Below, in pieces: positions 1 through 7,566 of a stretch of DNA of 13,767 nucleotides (position 1 is the stretch's first letter; each line of letters opens with the position of its first letter). The notes beneath the pieces are model-generated. The model saw only the letters and a program-made list of their open reading frames with translations, was not told the origin of the DNA and ran no database searches. Source of the stretch: an uncultured Chlorobiaceae bacterium (GTDB lineage: Bacteria > Bacteroidota > Chlorobiia > Chlorobiales > Chlorobiaceae); NCBI GenBank assembly GCA_903929845.1, contig CAIYWF010000271.1, positions 1-13,767 of the forward strand, read 5' to 3'. Made by a program: the position numbers and the translations under genes.

Positions 1-216
1 AATGCGCTGGCTTGGCACCAGCAGGGTAGTCACGGCATCAACCAGCGTCGATTTTCCGGAGCCGATATCCCCCGTGAGAAGGGCGTTTTTCCCGCCCAGC
101 TTGAGCGTCCAGACGCGCCCGTCGAAGGTGCCCCAGTTGAATATCTCAAGCCGTTGCAGCCGAAAACCGGCCAGACGGTCATCAGCAATAAATCCCATTT
201 CAAGCGACTCACTCAT
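1..216 (-). CDS. jetC: Wadjet JetC, SMC/MukB-like ATPase, N-terminal 72 residues only (cut by window edge)
   Basis: JetC is the SMC-like motor subunit of Wadjet. With JetA and JetB it forms a condensin-like complex that extrudes DNA loops and presents small circular DNA to the JetD nuclease. The visible 72 residues contain the strand-helix start of an SbcC/MukB-type head (RLQRLEIFNWGTFDG, residues 20-33) and a perfect Walker A, GDIGSGKST (residues 49-57), followed by LVDAVTTLLVP. This arrangement is typical of COG4913/JetC proteins of roughly 1100 residues, so most of the gene lies beyond the left edge. I chose the ATG at 216 because a GGAG motif lies 7 bases upstream; the adjacent in-frame ATG at 219 is only 4 bases from it. 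The start overlaps the jetB stop by 8 bases (209-216), indicating translational coupling. The ATPase family is certain; the JetC assignment rests mainly on the two upstream partners. Confidence 0.9.
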   Translation of the reverse strand, partial: MSESLEMGFIADDRLAGFRLQRLEIFNWGTFDGRVWTLKLGGKNALLTGDIGSGKSTLVDAVTTLLVPSQRI

Positions 217-844
217 CATCTCTCTCCATCCCTTTTACCGGACGCTGCAGGTATTCGTCAAGTCGTTTATCAAAATCGGCGAGCCATTGGGCATCGATAA
301 AGGCCTTGATAATCCGGCGCACCTCGATCATCTGCCTCTCTCCGCGCAACCGGCGGATAAAACCAAGATCGGCGATTTTATTCAGCGTCGAATCGACTTG
401 GTCGATCAACTTCACCTCATTGCTGGCGGCGGGAAGGAAAATCCTGATCAGCTCAACCACCTCGTCCCGCGAAAGAATCAGACGGGTGTCGCCAGCGCCC
501 GCATCAAACTCGGCAAGTTTTTTGCGCAGCAGCGCCAGGAGCAGGCTGACGGGGTAGGAGAGTTGCCTGCGGGCCATCAGTCGGGGAGTGCTGTTCGTTC
601 CCTCCGTTTCGCCCTCGGAATTTGATCGCAAAAAAGCGTATCCTTCAGACTCATCGAGAATTAACTCCAGACCAAGCACCGCCACGTAATCGCGAACGGC
701 AGCCATCAGGCTGAGTAACAATCCCCATAATGCAGGGTTATCCTCTTGGTAGATCACCCCTTTCAACAGGGGAACCACGATTGTCGCAAGCTCCTGACCA
801 TGAAAAGGGGCTCCGCTGTTTTCACTCTCTGTATGGTTCATCAT
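209..844 (-). CDS. jetB: Wadjet JetB, MukE-like DUF4194 subunit
   Basis: JetB is the MukE/kite-like subunit that binds the JetA kleisin and helps close the JetC ring. The 211-residue protein has the expected size for DUF4194. It opens with a short polar tail, then a helical section containing YQEDNPALWGLLL (around 52-64) and a stretch with ESEGYAFLR, as in winged-helix MukE relatives. A second section (ARRQLSYPVSLLLALLRKKL, then DEVVELIRIFLP and a late RRLRGERQMIEVRRIIKAFI) matches the family pattern of an S-Y-P-(x)-LLLALLR helix and a C-terminal wing. It begins at ATG 844 within the jetA stop (ATGA, 4-base overlap) and ends inside the start of jetC, so the three genes are read as one coupled unit. 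No enzymatic motif is expected or seen. An alternative ATG lies one codon downstream. The call is from recognised family pattern plus context, not a profile search. Confidence 0.9.
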   Translation of the reverse strand: MMNHTESENSGAPFHGQELATIVVPLLKGVIYQEDNPALWGLLLSLMAAVRDYVAVLGLELILDESEGYAFLRSNSEGETEGTNSTPRLMARRQLSYPVSLLLALLRKKLAEFDAGAGDTRLILSRDEVVELIRIFLPAASNEVKLIDQVDSTLNKIADLGFIRRLRGERQMIEVRRIIKAFIDAQWLADFDKRLDEYLQRPVKGMERDDE

Positions 845-2289
845 CCGTTTCTTAATAAGATAATACGCGGCAGGGTGGCCTCACGGGTTATGCCCGTCGA
901 ACTCTCCCATTGCACCTGCTCCTCTACCCCTTCGTCCACCGTCGTCCGTGGCCACTCTCCGGCAAGCTGCAGATAGGCCACCAGCTCGGCCAGCCCGTTG
1001 CGCAGAGGGTGACGCTCAACCACCTCCCCAAGGGTCACCTGGCTGCGCATCTGAAGTTCCAGACGAATATTTCGCAACAGCTCCGCCCGGTCGACCACCA
1101 CCTGGGCGTAGAGCACGGCGGTATCAATCTCCGCATCTCCTTCATCAAGAGCGACTCCTGCAATCAATGGCTTGAAGGGAGGGCGATAGAGCGTTCTTTC
1201 GAGAGGCAGTTCGATGGCGGCAGAGGAGCCGTCAAGAGGCATGAAGCCGCCTGACGGGAGATCGACCCGCAAGTCAAGAGCCCGGGTTTCGATGTTGTGC
1301 AGAATATCCATGATGCGCCGGTTCTCAAGCCACGCCTTGTCATCAAGAAAGCGGCGCAACTGCTCGGAGAGGCGGGCCACCGTGCGCTGGGTATGCTCTC
1401 CAGCCTCCAGCCAGTCGTAGTGAACACGCCGCAGACGGTTGTCGGGGCGCATGGAGACAATCGGCGGCAAGGCCAGCACCTCCTCCAGAAGCAGACTCAG
1501 CTCCTCCTGGCGGGACTGCGACATGAGAAAGTCCCAGAATGCCCGGAAGCTTTTCCCCTGATCCGAATCGGCGATGGCATCACGTTCGCCCATGATCTGC
1601 TCCAGCAGCGCCCCTTTGGCACCCTCCCAGAGGGCAATGCGCTCACGCACGCGGCGGTCGAGGGTGCGAAAGTTGTGCTCCACTTCGCGAAAATCGGTCA
1701 ACAACTCACGGGCCAGTTGCAGAAACTGCTGGAAGCGATCCTTCAGGCCGGTATCATCAAGCAGCGATACCTCACCGGCACGGATGCGGGCAATTTCGGC
1801 ATCAATATCGTCACGACGCTTTTGCAGCTCCGCAATCCGCACCTCCGGGTCAGCCTGGCTTCCCGTGCTCATCTGCCGCAACAGTTCAAAGAGGGTAAGC
1901 AGCCTCGACTCGGTGCCCACAAAAGCACGCTCCGTCAAACTCTCCAGCCAGGCCAGCGCCTTTTCAGTGGAGGCCGTCAGGTCGAAGTGAGGCTCATCCG
2001 TCCCGTCCGGATAGAATTTGCGTAGCCACCCCTTGTCGTTTTCGGCCCACTCATTCAGGTAACTTTGCGCCGTACCGGGAAACTGGTCGGCACCAAGTTG
2101 CTGGCGCAAGGCAAAAAGCTCATCCTCCAGCGCCTCCACCAGATCGGCCTGCGAGAGAATCCGCACATTGGGCACAATAAAGACTCGGTGCAGAAACCCG
2201 GCCACCAGCGGCGCATGCTGGGCGCAAAGGAGGCGCCAGGCAGGATGGTTCTGACGGAGCAGGTTCAGGGTTGAGTAGTCGAGAGCCAA
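841..2289 (-). CDS. jetA: Wadjet JetA, kleisin-like DUF3375 protein, TTG start
   Basis: JetA is the kleisin (MukF-like) subunit that bridges the two JetC heads and holds JetB. The 482-residue protein matches DUF3375: an N-terminal DYSTLNLLRQNHPAWRLL segment (residues 4-21), then APLVAGFLHRVF (26-37), a KGWLRKFYPDGTDEPHFDLT section (86-105), a charged coiled-coil (about 148-170) and a long helical region with REVEHNFRTLDRRVRERI (201-218) and FRAFWDFLM (248-256). DUF3375 with DUF4194 points to type I Wadjet; other subtypes carry different JetA families. The start is TTG at 2289: there is no in-frame ATG between it and residue 140, and the family N-terminal motif begins immediately after it. No Shine-Dalgarno sequence is visible upstream. 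It is the first gene of the operon. G+C is high (35 of 60 in 1801-1860). Confidence 0.92.
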   Translation of the reverse strand: MALDYSTLNLLRQNHPAWRLLCAQHAPLVAGFLHRVFIVPNVRILSQADLVEALEDELFALRQQLGADQFPGTAQSYLNEWAENDKGWLRKFYPDGTDEPHFDLTASTEKALAWLESLTERAFVGTESRLLTLFELLRQMSTGSQADPEVRIAELQKRRDDIDAEIARIRAGEVSLLDDTGLKDRFQQFLQLARELLTDFREVEHNFRTLDRRVRERIALWEGAKGALLEQIMGERDAIADSDQGKSFRAFWDFLMSQSRQEELSLLLEEVLALPPIVSMRPDNRLRRVHYDWLEAGEHTQRTVARLSEQLRRFLDDKAWLENRRIMDILHNIETRALDLRVDLPSGGFMPLDGSSAAIELPLERTLYRPPFKPLIAGVALDEGDAEIDTAVLYAQVVVDRAELLRNIRLELQMRSQVTLGEVVERHPLRNGLAELVAYLQLAGEWPRTTVDEGVEEQVQWESSTGITREATLPRIILLRNG

Positions 2290-2461
2290 AGGTGCCGCGT
2301 TGATATTTGGTGGAAAGAGCGCCGCTGAATAGAGCGGGCTGGTTTTGGGGATGAATTTAAAGCTTTTTTTGTGGTTTTCTTTTGCTTTCAGGAAAACTTT
2401 ATGGTCGGGTTTATTATGCTGGAGAGTTACTTACTGCGGTAAAAATTCTCCTTTTCTTGCC
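2290..2461 (-). promoter_or_regulatory. AT-rich leader between priA and the jet operon
   Basis: This 172-base gap follows the priA stop and precedes the jetA TTG. It must hold the jet promoter unless the operon is read through from priA. I count 43 of 120 G+C in 2341-2460, well below the jet genes. The best minus-strand promoter guess is CATAAT (2418-2413) with TTTACC (2443-2438), but the 19-base spacer is long and the match is weak. No strong terminator is seen after priA. The jetA reading frame stays open into the leader but without an ATG. Confidence 0.35.
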
Positions 2462-4897
2462 CTACATAAGGTTCTGTGGATCAACATCTATCATAAAAAC
2501 AACTCCTGCAGATCGAAAGCGGGCCGTAATGTCGTCACTCATCTGTTTAATAAATTGTGGTGAGAGCTTGCCGCTTATGAGTTTGACGAGGACGTGGTAG
2601 CGGTAGCGATTTCTTATTTTGGCAATGCCTGCCGGTGCCGGGCCGAGGATTCGGCCACTTTCAGCCGGAAGGTGACGCACGAGGGTATCTTTGCAAAAAA
2701 GCGCTGCGGCTTCAGCTTGTTTTTCATCTTCTGAGGTGCATTCAAATTTTATGAGCCGGGAAGCAGGGGGGTAGAGCAGCCCCTGTCTTAGAGCGCTCTC
2801 CTGGAGAAAAAACTTTTCGTAGCTACCTTCGAGGAGAGCGGTAAAAACGTCGCTCTCTTTGTTGTACACCTGCAGGTAGACCTCGCCGGGCTTTGAGGCG
2901 CGTCCTGCGCGTCCGGCCACCTGCGTGAGGAGAGAAAATATTCGTTCTGATGCTCTGAAGTCGGGAATATTCAGCCCGATATCGGCCATAAGCACTCCGA
3001 CCAGAGTGACTGCCGGGAAATCGAGTCCTTTGGCGACCATTTGTGTGCCAAGCAGGATGCGGGCTTTGCGGTCGTGAAACGCTTTCAAAATTCGTCCGTG
3101 AGAGCCTTTTGCTGTTGTGGTGTCAACATCCATCCGAAGGATTTTTTCTTCGGGAAAGAGCGTTTGCAACTCCTCCTCAATACGCTCGGTGCCGCTGCTT
3201 TTGAAAAAAAGTTCGGTCGATGAACATTTTTCGCATGATGCCGTGTAGCGTTCCGTATGGCCGCAGTAGTGGCAGCGGAGATGTTTTTGGGTGGAGTGGT
3301 AGACGAGAGGAATATTACAGAATTTGCAGAGAGGGATATGGCCACACTCGAGGCAGAAGATGCTTCCTGCAAATCCGCGTCTGTTTTGCAGGAGAATGAC
3401 CTGCTCGTTTTTTTTCATGCGAAGCGCTATCTGGCGGTAGAGCAGCTCCGAAATTGAAGAAGAAGCCTTTGGATTATCTTTCATCCAGATCAGGCTGATG
3501 ACGGGCATGGTTGCTCCATCAATCCGTTCAGGCAGATTGACAAGGGTGTATTTGCCATTACGGGCGTTCTGGTATGATTCGAATGATGGTGTTGCAGTGC
3601 CGAGTACGCAGATTGCCTTGCTGAACATTGCTCGCATGACCGCAGTGTCCCTGGCATGATACCGGGGATTTCGGTCTTGTTTGTAGGCGGGGTCGTGTTC
3701 TTCGTCGACAATGATTGCTCCGAGGTTGTCGAGAGGTGCAAAAATGGTTGAACGGGCGCCAAGTGCAATTTTTGTTTTTCCTTTCCGAAGGCTGTGCCAG
3801 GCATCATATTTTTCCTGGTTGCTCATGGCGCTGTGGAGAATGGTTATGTCGTCATGAAAATGCTCACGGAACCGGCCTGCTGTTTGCGGAGTCAGGGCAA
3901 TTTCAGGCACAAGAACAATTGCGGTTTTTCCTGCGGCAAGGACTGTTTTCAAGAATTCTATATAGACCAGGGTTTTGCCACTGCCAGTAACACCGTGCAA
4001 GAGAAAGGTAGTGTATTCCTGCTTTTCAAAAGCGCATCGGAGTTGGTCAAGAGCCTGGTTTTGTAAAGTTGAAAGAGTTCTTTGCGCTTGCGGTTTTTCA
4101 GCAAATCCGGTTGAGAAATTGCTTGTAACCTCTCTCTGAACTTTTTCAGCAAATCCTTTTTTTACCAGTATGTTGAGAGTCTCTCTTGATGCGCCGATGG
4201 TTTCAGGAAAAGCGTATTCGGGGAAAAGAGATGCCAGTGCCTTTAGTGCTTCAAGCTGTTTTGGGGAGGTCTTGAGGCTTGTTTCTGCCTCTTCCGGCAA
4301 TGAGTTGGTGAAAGAGTAGGCTGTTTTCTGTTTTGGTTTAGTAGACAAAAATTTTTTGGTCAGGAAAAGATGTCCACCCCGTTCAAGTTCAGAAAGTGTG
4401 CGGTAAAGTTGTTTTTTACCAAGCTGCCGCTGAAGCTGGAGAAGAGTCAGTCGCTTCTCCGTGGTCATGATTTTCAGGATTGAACGCCGGAGTGCAGTGT
4501 TGATGATTTTCGGGACTTCAGCGTTGAGTGCAAAGCCGGTCATTTCAATAACATCATGAACGGTTGTCCGAACTGCTGCCGGGAGAGCGCAGGTGAGTGT
4601 GTCGATTCTACGGGTGAGATAATAGTCGGCCATCCACTCTGTCAGTTGCAGGAGAGAGTGGTTCAGAACGGGGCGACCGCCGTAGAGTACGTCAGATATT
4701 TCTATGTTGCTGGAGTTCTCTCCGTCAGGTTCTTCCTTGAGACTCAGAATGTAGCCGATCGAAACAGTTCCATTTCCTTTTTGCAGAGAAACCAGCACCA
4801 TGCATCCTGACTGAATATCATCTTTCAGAGTATCAGGTATGACGACGATAAACGGTTCTCCCCTGAAAATTTTTTCTGAAACAGTCAGTGCATACAT
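2462..4897 (-). CDS. priA: Primosomal protein N', replication restart helicase PriA
   Basis: PriA is a 3'-to-5' DExH helicase that recognises stalled forks and recombination intermediates and reloads the replicative helicase. The 811 residues show the usual order: an N-terminal DNA-binding region (about 1-110), a winged-helix-like middle (about 130-270), helicase lobe 1 with Walker A GVTGSGKT (302-309) and Walker B DEEH (398-401), GTATPS (433-438), and lobe 2 with QNRRG (504-508). Eight zinc-binding cysteines lie between (C515, C518, C524, C527, C542, C545, C555, C558). A motif with LLTQVAGRAGRA follows late in the protein. Length is at the upper normal range. The ATG at 4897 lacks a Shine-Dalgarno sequence, and its upstream space is largely taken by the adk terminator. 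Function is confidently assigned. Confidence 0.98.
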   Translation of the reverse strand: MYALTVSEKIFRGEPFIVVIPDTLKDDIQSGCMVLVSLQKGNGTVSIGYILSLKEEPDGENSSNIEISDVLYGGRPVLNHSLLQLTEWMADYYLTRRIDTLTCALPAAVRTTVHDVIEMTGFALNAEVPKIINTALRRSILKIMTTEKRLTLLQLQRQLGKKQLYRTLSELERGGHLFLTKKFLSTKPKQKTAYSFTNSLPEEAETSLKTSPKQLEALKALASLFPEYAFPETIGASRETLNILVKKGFAEKVQREVTSNFSTGFAEKPQAQRTLSTLQNQALDQLRCAFEKQEYTTFLLHGVTGSGKTLVYIEFLKTVLAAGKTAIVLVPEIALTPQTAGRFREHFHDDITILHSAMSNQEKYDAWHSLRKGKTKIALGARSTIFAPLDNLGAIIVDEEHDPAYKQDRNPRYHARDTAVMRAMFSKAICVLGTATPSFESYQNARNGKYTLVNLPERIDGATMPVISLIWMKDNPKASSSISELLYRQIALRMKKNEQVILLQNRRGFAGSIFCLECGHIPLCKFCNIPLVYHSTQKHLRCHYCGHTERYTASCEKCSSTELFFKSSGTERIEEELQTLFPEEKILRMDVDTTTAKGSHGRILKAFHDRKARILLGTQMVAKGLDFPAVTLVGVLMADIGLNIPDFRASERIFSLLTQVAGRAGRASKPGEVYLQVYNKESDVFTALLEGSYEKFFLQESALRQGLLYPPASRLIKFECTSEDEKQAEAAALFCKDTLVRHLPAESGRILGPAPAGIAKIRNRYRYHVLVKLISGKLSPQFIKQMSDDITARFRSAGVVFMIDVDPQNLM

Positions 4898-4908
4898 AGT
4901 GATGAATT

Positions 4909-4940
4909 AAAAAAGCCAGTACCCTGGTACTGACTTTTTT
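4909..4940 (-). terminator. Rho-independent terminator after adk, next to the priA start
   Basis: On the minus strand a GUCAGUACC arm (4934-4926) pairs with GGUACUGGC (4923-4915) through one U-G wobble. The inner pairs must open to make a workable loop. The hairpin is preceded by an A tract (4940-4935) and followed by six U residues (4914-4909). It starts about 25 bases after the adk stop, so it fits the end of the rlmN-adk transcript. On the plus strand one pair becomes a C-A mismatch, so it fits minus-strand transcripts better. It ends only 11 bases before the priA ATG. Confidence 0.87.
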
Positions 4941-4965
4941 AAATTGAAGATTTTGAGCCGGATGC

Positions 4966-5622
4966 TCAGGAAACAAGAGCTTCAAGAATCCTGTCGCGGA
5001 TCTCCTCAACTTTTCCGGTTCCCTGAACCTTGTGAAAACGCGGAGCGTCAGTGGTCCCATTCTGTGAAAAGCTCATATAGTACTCAATCAGCGGGGCAGT
5101 TTGTGCATGATAAATTTGAAGCCTTTTTTTTACGGTTACCTCGTTATCGTCCTCCCTTTGGATAAGAGGCTCTCCGGTTTCATCATCAATATTCTCTCTT
5201 TTTGGGGGATTAAAACGTACATGGTAGGTTCTGCCAGAAGAGAGATGTACACGGCGACCGCTCATGCGCTGAATAATGTCATCATCGTCAACACTGATTT
5301 CAACGATATGGTCGATGAGGATTCCATCATTTCTTAATGCTTCGGCCTGGGCAAGTGTCCGGGGAAAGCCGTCAAACAAGCATCCATTGGCACAATCCGC
5401 CTCTGTCAGACGCTCTTTGACAAGGCCGATAATGATCTCGTCGGATACAAGCTGTCCGGCATCCATAACTTTTTTGGCGGCAATACCCAAAGGCGTTCCA
5501 GCGCTGACGGCAGAACGAAGCATGTCGCCTGTCGATATCTGCGGTATATCAAGGTTTTTTGATATAAAGTTCGATTGTGTGCCTTTTCCGGCTCCAGGTG
5601 CTCCCAGTAAAATAATTCTCAT
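4966..5622 (-). CDS. adk: Adenylate kinase
   Basis: Adenylate kinase catalyses ATP + AMP <-> 2 ADP in the cytoplasm. The 218-residue protein is the long-LID bacterial form. Visible elements are the P-loop GAPGAGKGT (7-15), the AMP-binding STGDMLR (30-36), DGFPRT (84-89) and the LID domain (about 122-160) with GRRVH, a Tyr/His-containing turn and RFNPPK, then QREDD (155-159). The LID has no four-cysteine zinc site, so it is the non-zinc type. I start at ATG 5622; a TTG one codon upstream would only add a residue. It lies 10 bases after the preceding unknown gene and ends before a strong terminator, so it is the last gene of the rlmN-unknown-adk cluster. Confidence 0.97.
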   Translation of the reverse strand: MRIILLGAPGAGKGTQSNFISKNLDIPQISTGDMLRSAVSAGTPLGIAAKKVMDAGQLVSDEIIIGLVKERLTEADCANGCLFDGFPRTLAQAEALRNDGILIDHIVEISVDDDDIIQRMSGRRVHLSSGRTYHVRFNPPKRENIDDETGEPLIQREDDNEVTVKKRLQIYHAQTAPLIEYYMSFSQNGTTDAPRFHKVQGTGKVEEIRDRILEALVS

Positions 5623-5632
5623 CAAACTGTTT

Positions 5633-6388
5633 TTATTGGTTTTTTTTTGTGGTCACAATTATAATTTTTGGCTTCGAAGGTATTGTCTCATTTTCTGTTC
5701 TGTCAGTTACATTGGCGTTTTCGGATGAAAGCTGATTTTCCTGGAGAGTCGGCTCACCATTTTTCGGGGTTGGCTTGAGCAGGATGGTCTGTGCAACAGC
5801 CTTTTTTTTGAACTCAATTGTTGTTGATTTTGGGCTGCCTTCGGGTTTTGGTTGATGCTGCAAATGGACTTCATTAAACATTTGTTGCGAAGCTGCAGCA
5901 ACTCCGAGAGTATCCAACGAACGGTATTGGTAGTCCTCTTCCTTGATCTGCTCCTCCCTGAATTCAAAATCCAATGCTCCCAGCATCATTCTAATAGCCC
6001 TGCGGCTTTCTCCGAGGTCTCCCTTTGATTCAATACGTGTTTCTGCTTTGGCATTGACCGTCGTAATTGGGCGGTCATTGATATCTTTTTCCTCAAGAAG
6101 TCCGAAGGTGACATTGATTTTTAAACCGAAAAGGATAAATGAACTTATCTCGGCGCGAATGGTGTTCATCCCGCCTACGGCTGTTTTTTCACTTATCAGA
6201 CTCCACCCTATCCAGTGATCAATTTTGTTGAGAATAAACTCTGAGATGTCGGAGACCGGTTTGTCGTACCGTCGTACCTTCAGTTCCTCAAAAACAGGTT
6301 TTTCTGAGGTGTGCGTCGCATTGATGGTAAGGCCAAGGCAAGCTTTTTGAAATTCAATTTTGAAAGGAATAAAATCGATCAACTCCAT
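5633..6388 (-). CDS. Unrecognised protein, folded N-terminal half and low-complexity C-terminal tail
   Basis: I do not recognise this 251-residue protein. Residues 1-140 look like an alternating alpha/beta domain: FIPFKIEFQKACLGLTINA, a helix around 47-60 (ISEFILNKIDHWIGW), strands around 77-98 and 107-122, then GDLGESRRAIRMMLGALD (123-140). Residues about 145-251 are rich in Q, K, P, E, S, T and N and look disordered, ending in a basic tail (KPKIIIVTTKKNQ). There is no signal peptide, membrane segment or catalytic motif. It sits 20 bases after rlmN and 10 bases before adk on the same strand, so it is probably co-transcribed, but neither neighbour explains its role. Start ATG 6388; no Shine-Dalgarno sequence seen. 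That it is a real gene is likely from its full-length frame, spacing and lack of competing ORFs. Confidence 0.8.
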   Translation of the reverse strand: MELIDFIPFKIEFQKACLGLTINATHTSEKPVFEELKVRRYDKPVSDISEFILNKIDHWIGWSLISEKTAVGGMNTIRAEISSFILFGLKINVTFGLLEEKDINDRPITTVNAKAETRIESKGDLGESRRAIRMMLGALDFEFREEQIKEEDYQYRSLDTLGVAAASQQMFNEVHLQHQPKPEGSPKSTTIEFKKKAVAQTILLKPTPKNGEPTLQENQLSSENANVTDRTENETIPSKPKIIIVTTKKNQ

Positions 6389-6408
6389 AATTTGAGAATG
6401 TTAAGAGA

Positions 6409-7488
6409 TTATTGCGGTTTCCCATACCTAGTTGTTGCCAGTTGCCCGCATGCTGCATTAATGGTCGTTCCATAACTTTTTCTGACCGTTACATGCAGTC
6501 CTGAATTAATGAGGTATTGCTGGAACTGTTCCCTGATAGCATCGGAAACAGGGCTGAAGTTGATATTAATGATTGCATTGTAATCAATCAAATTAATTTT
6601 GCATAAAAAGCTTCTGGAAAATTGTGCGAGCTTTTTAGCGTCGTCGAGAGAGTCATTGATACCTTTAAGGAGCATATAGACAATGGTAACAGGTGTTCCC
6701 GTCGATGCCGTATATTCCGCAAGTGATTTGCTAAGCTCTTTCAGGGGATATTGCCGTGCGGCTATGGGCATGAGTGATTCGCGTTTCTGCTGATCGGCGG
6801 CATGAAGTGAGACTGCAAGTTTTGTTTTCATGCCTGACTTTCCGATTCGCTGAATTTCTGGAATTACTCCAACTGTTGAAATGGTTATTTTTTTCTGCGA
6901 AAGGCAAAAGTTGTAATTTCTTGAACTCAAGGTTTGAATGGCTTCAATAACGTTATCCGAGTTCAGCAGAGGTTCTCCCATTCCCATAAAAACAATATTG
7001 GTAATGGCCGTGCCAGGCTCTTTGCCGGCAAGCATCTCATTAAGGGCATATATTTGCCCGGTAATCTCTCCGGCGCTGAGATTGCTCCGGAATCCCATCT
7101 TGCCTGTTGCACAGAAATGGCATTGAAAAGGACACCCGATCTGTGATGAGACACACGCGGTTCTTCTCCCTGCAGAGGCAATGAGTACACTTTCCACCAT
7201 TTCGTTATCGGTGAGTTTCAGCAGGATTTTTTTTGTTGGATTATCGCTGTTTTCTTCAAGACTTTCATGTTGATCAATGAGTTCTGGATGAATGATTGAG
7301 AAGGTTGCCGAAAGTTTTTTGCGTAATGCCAGGCTCAGCGTTGTCATGTCATCAAAACTTGAAGCATAGTGGCTGAAAAGCCATTGGTGAATCTGGTTTG
7401 CCCTGAATTTTGGTTCTCCTATCAAGGTGATTGCTTGCTGAAGTTCCTGGAGTGTCAGATCTGTGATGTTAGTCTGGGGTGAGGTCAT
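6409..7488 (-). CDS. rlmN: Dual-specificity 23S rRNA/tRNA adenine-C2 methyltransferase RlmN
   Basis: RlmN is a radical-SAM enzyme that methylates C2 of A2503 in 23S rRNA and A37 in some tRNAs, using a transient methyl-cysteine. Numbered from the chosen 359-residue start, the 4Fe-4S motif CPFQCHFC gives C119, C123 and C126. The two catalytic cysteines fit C112 (in ACVSSQIGC) and C347 (in NAACGQL). GMGEPL and the N-terminal PKFRANQIHQWLF module are typical. The frame stays open to a start at 7563, but that adds a hydrophobic stretch of about 20 residues foreign to the family, and a putative -10 box lies inside it. I therefore choose ATG 7488 (MTSPQTNITDL); ATG 7497 is possible. It is the first gene of a minus-strand cluster with the unknown gene and adk. 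Confidence 0.96.
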   Translation of the reverse strand: MTSPQTNITDLTLQELQQAITLIGEPKFRANQIHQWLFSHYASSFDDMTTLSLALRKKLSATFSIIHPELIDQHESLEENSDNPTKKILLKLTDNEMVESVLIASAGRRTACVSSQIGCPFQCHFCATGKMGFRSNLSAGEITGQIYALNEMLAGKEPGTAITNIVFMGMGEPLLNSDNVIEAIQTLSSRNYNFCLSQKKITISTVGVIPEIQRIGKSGMKTKLAVSLHAADQQKRESLMPIAARQYPLKELSKSLAEYTASTGTPVTIVYMLLKGINDSLDDAKKLAQFSRSFLCKINLIDYNAIININFSPVSDAIREQFQQYLINSGLHVTVRKSYGTTINAACGQLATTRYGKPQ

Positions 7489-7537
7489 TGATATCATCTG
7501 TGCCAGATTTGTGAAAAAAAAGCAGTATACCGTACAA

Positions 7538-7566
7538 ATTATATAAAACGAGGAAAAAAGCATAGA
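7538..7566 (-). promoter_or_regulatory. Possible sigma70-like promoter for rlmN
   Basis: A perfect minus-strand TATAAT is at 7543-7538. No good -35 is present 16-18 bases upstream (TCTATG at 7566-7561 is poor). Transcription would start near 7530 and give a leader of about 40 bases to the ATG at 7488. The region 7489-7601 separates divergent genes and must also hold the plus-strand promoter for the nrnA-like gene; I see no convincing one there. Confidence 0.4.

Noticed and set aside
1..216. Another SMC-type ATPase (SbcC, RecF or chromosomal MukB) instead of JetC
   Set aside because: The neighbouring DUF3375 and DUF4194 genes with overlapping starts are specific to Wadjet; SbcC pairs with SbcD and MukB with MukE/MukF of different sequence.
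2..625. Long plus-strand open frame opposite jetB/jetC
   Set aside because: It is antisense to two clear Wadjet genes and encodes no recognisable protein; long antisense frames are expected in G+C-rich coding DNA.
1297..2025. 242-codon plus-strand open frame opposite jetA
   Set aside because: Antisense shadow of the DUF3375 gene, with no motif and no upstream signal.
2321..2339. Short imperfect hairpin upstream of jetA
   Set aside because: Six pairs with a bulge and no U tract on the minus strand; too weak to call a terminator or operator.
7489..7563. Hydrophobic N-terminal extension of RlmN resembling a signal peptide
   Set aside because: RlmN is cytoplasmic and starts near the MTSPQ residues; the extra stretch is translated intergenic DNA containing a TATAAT box.
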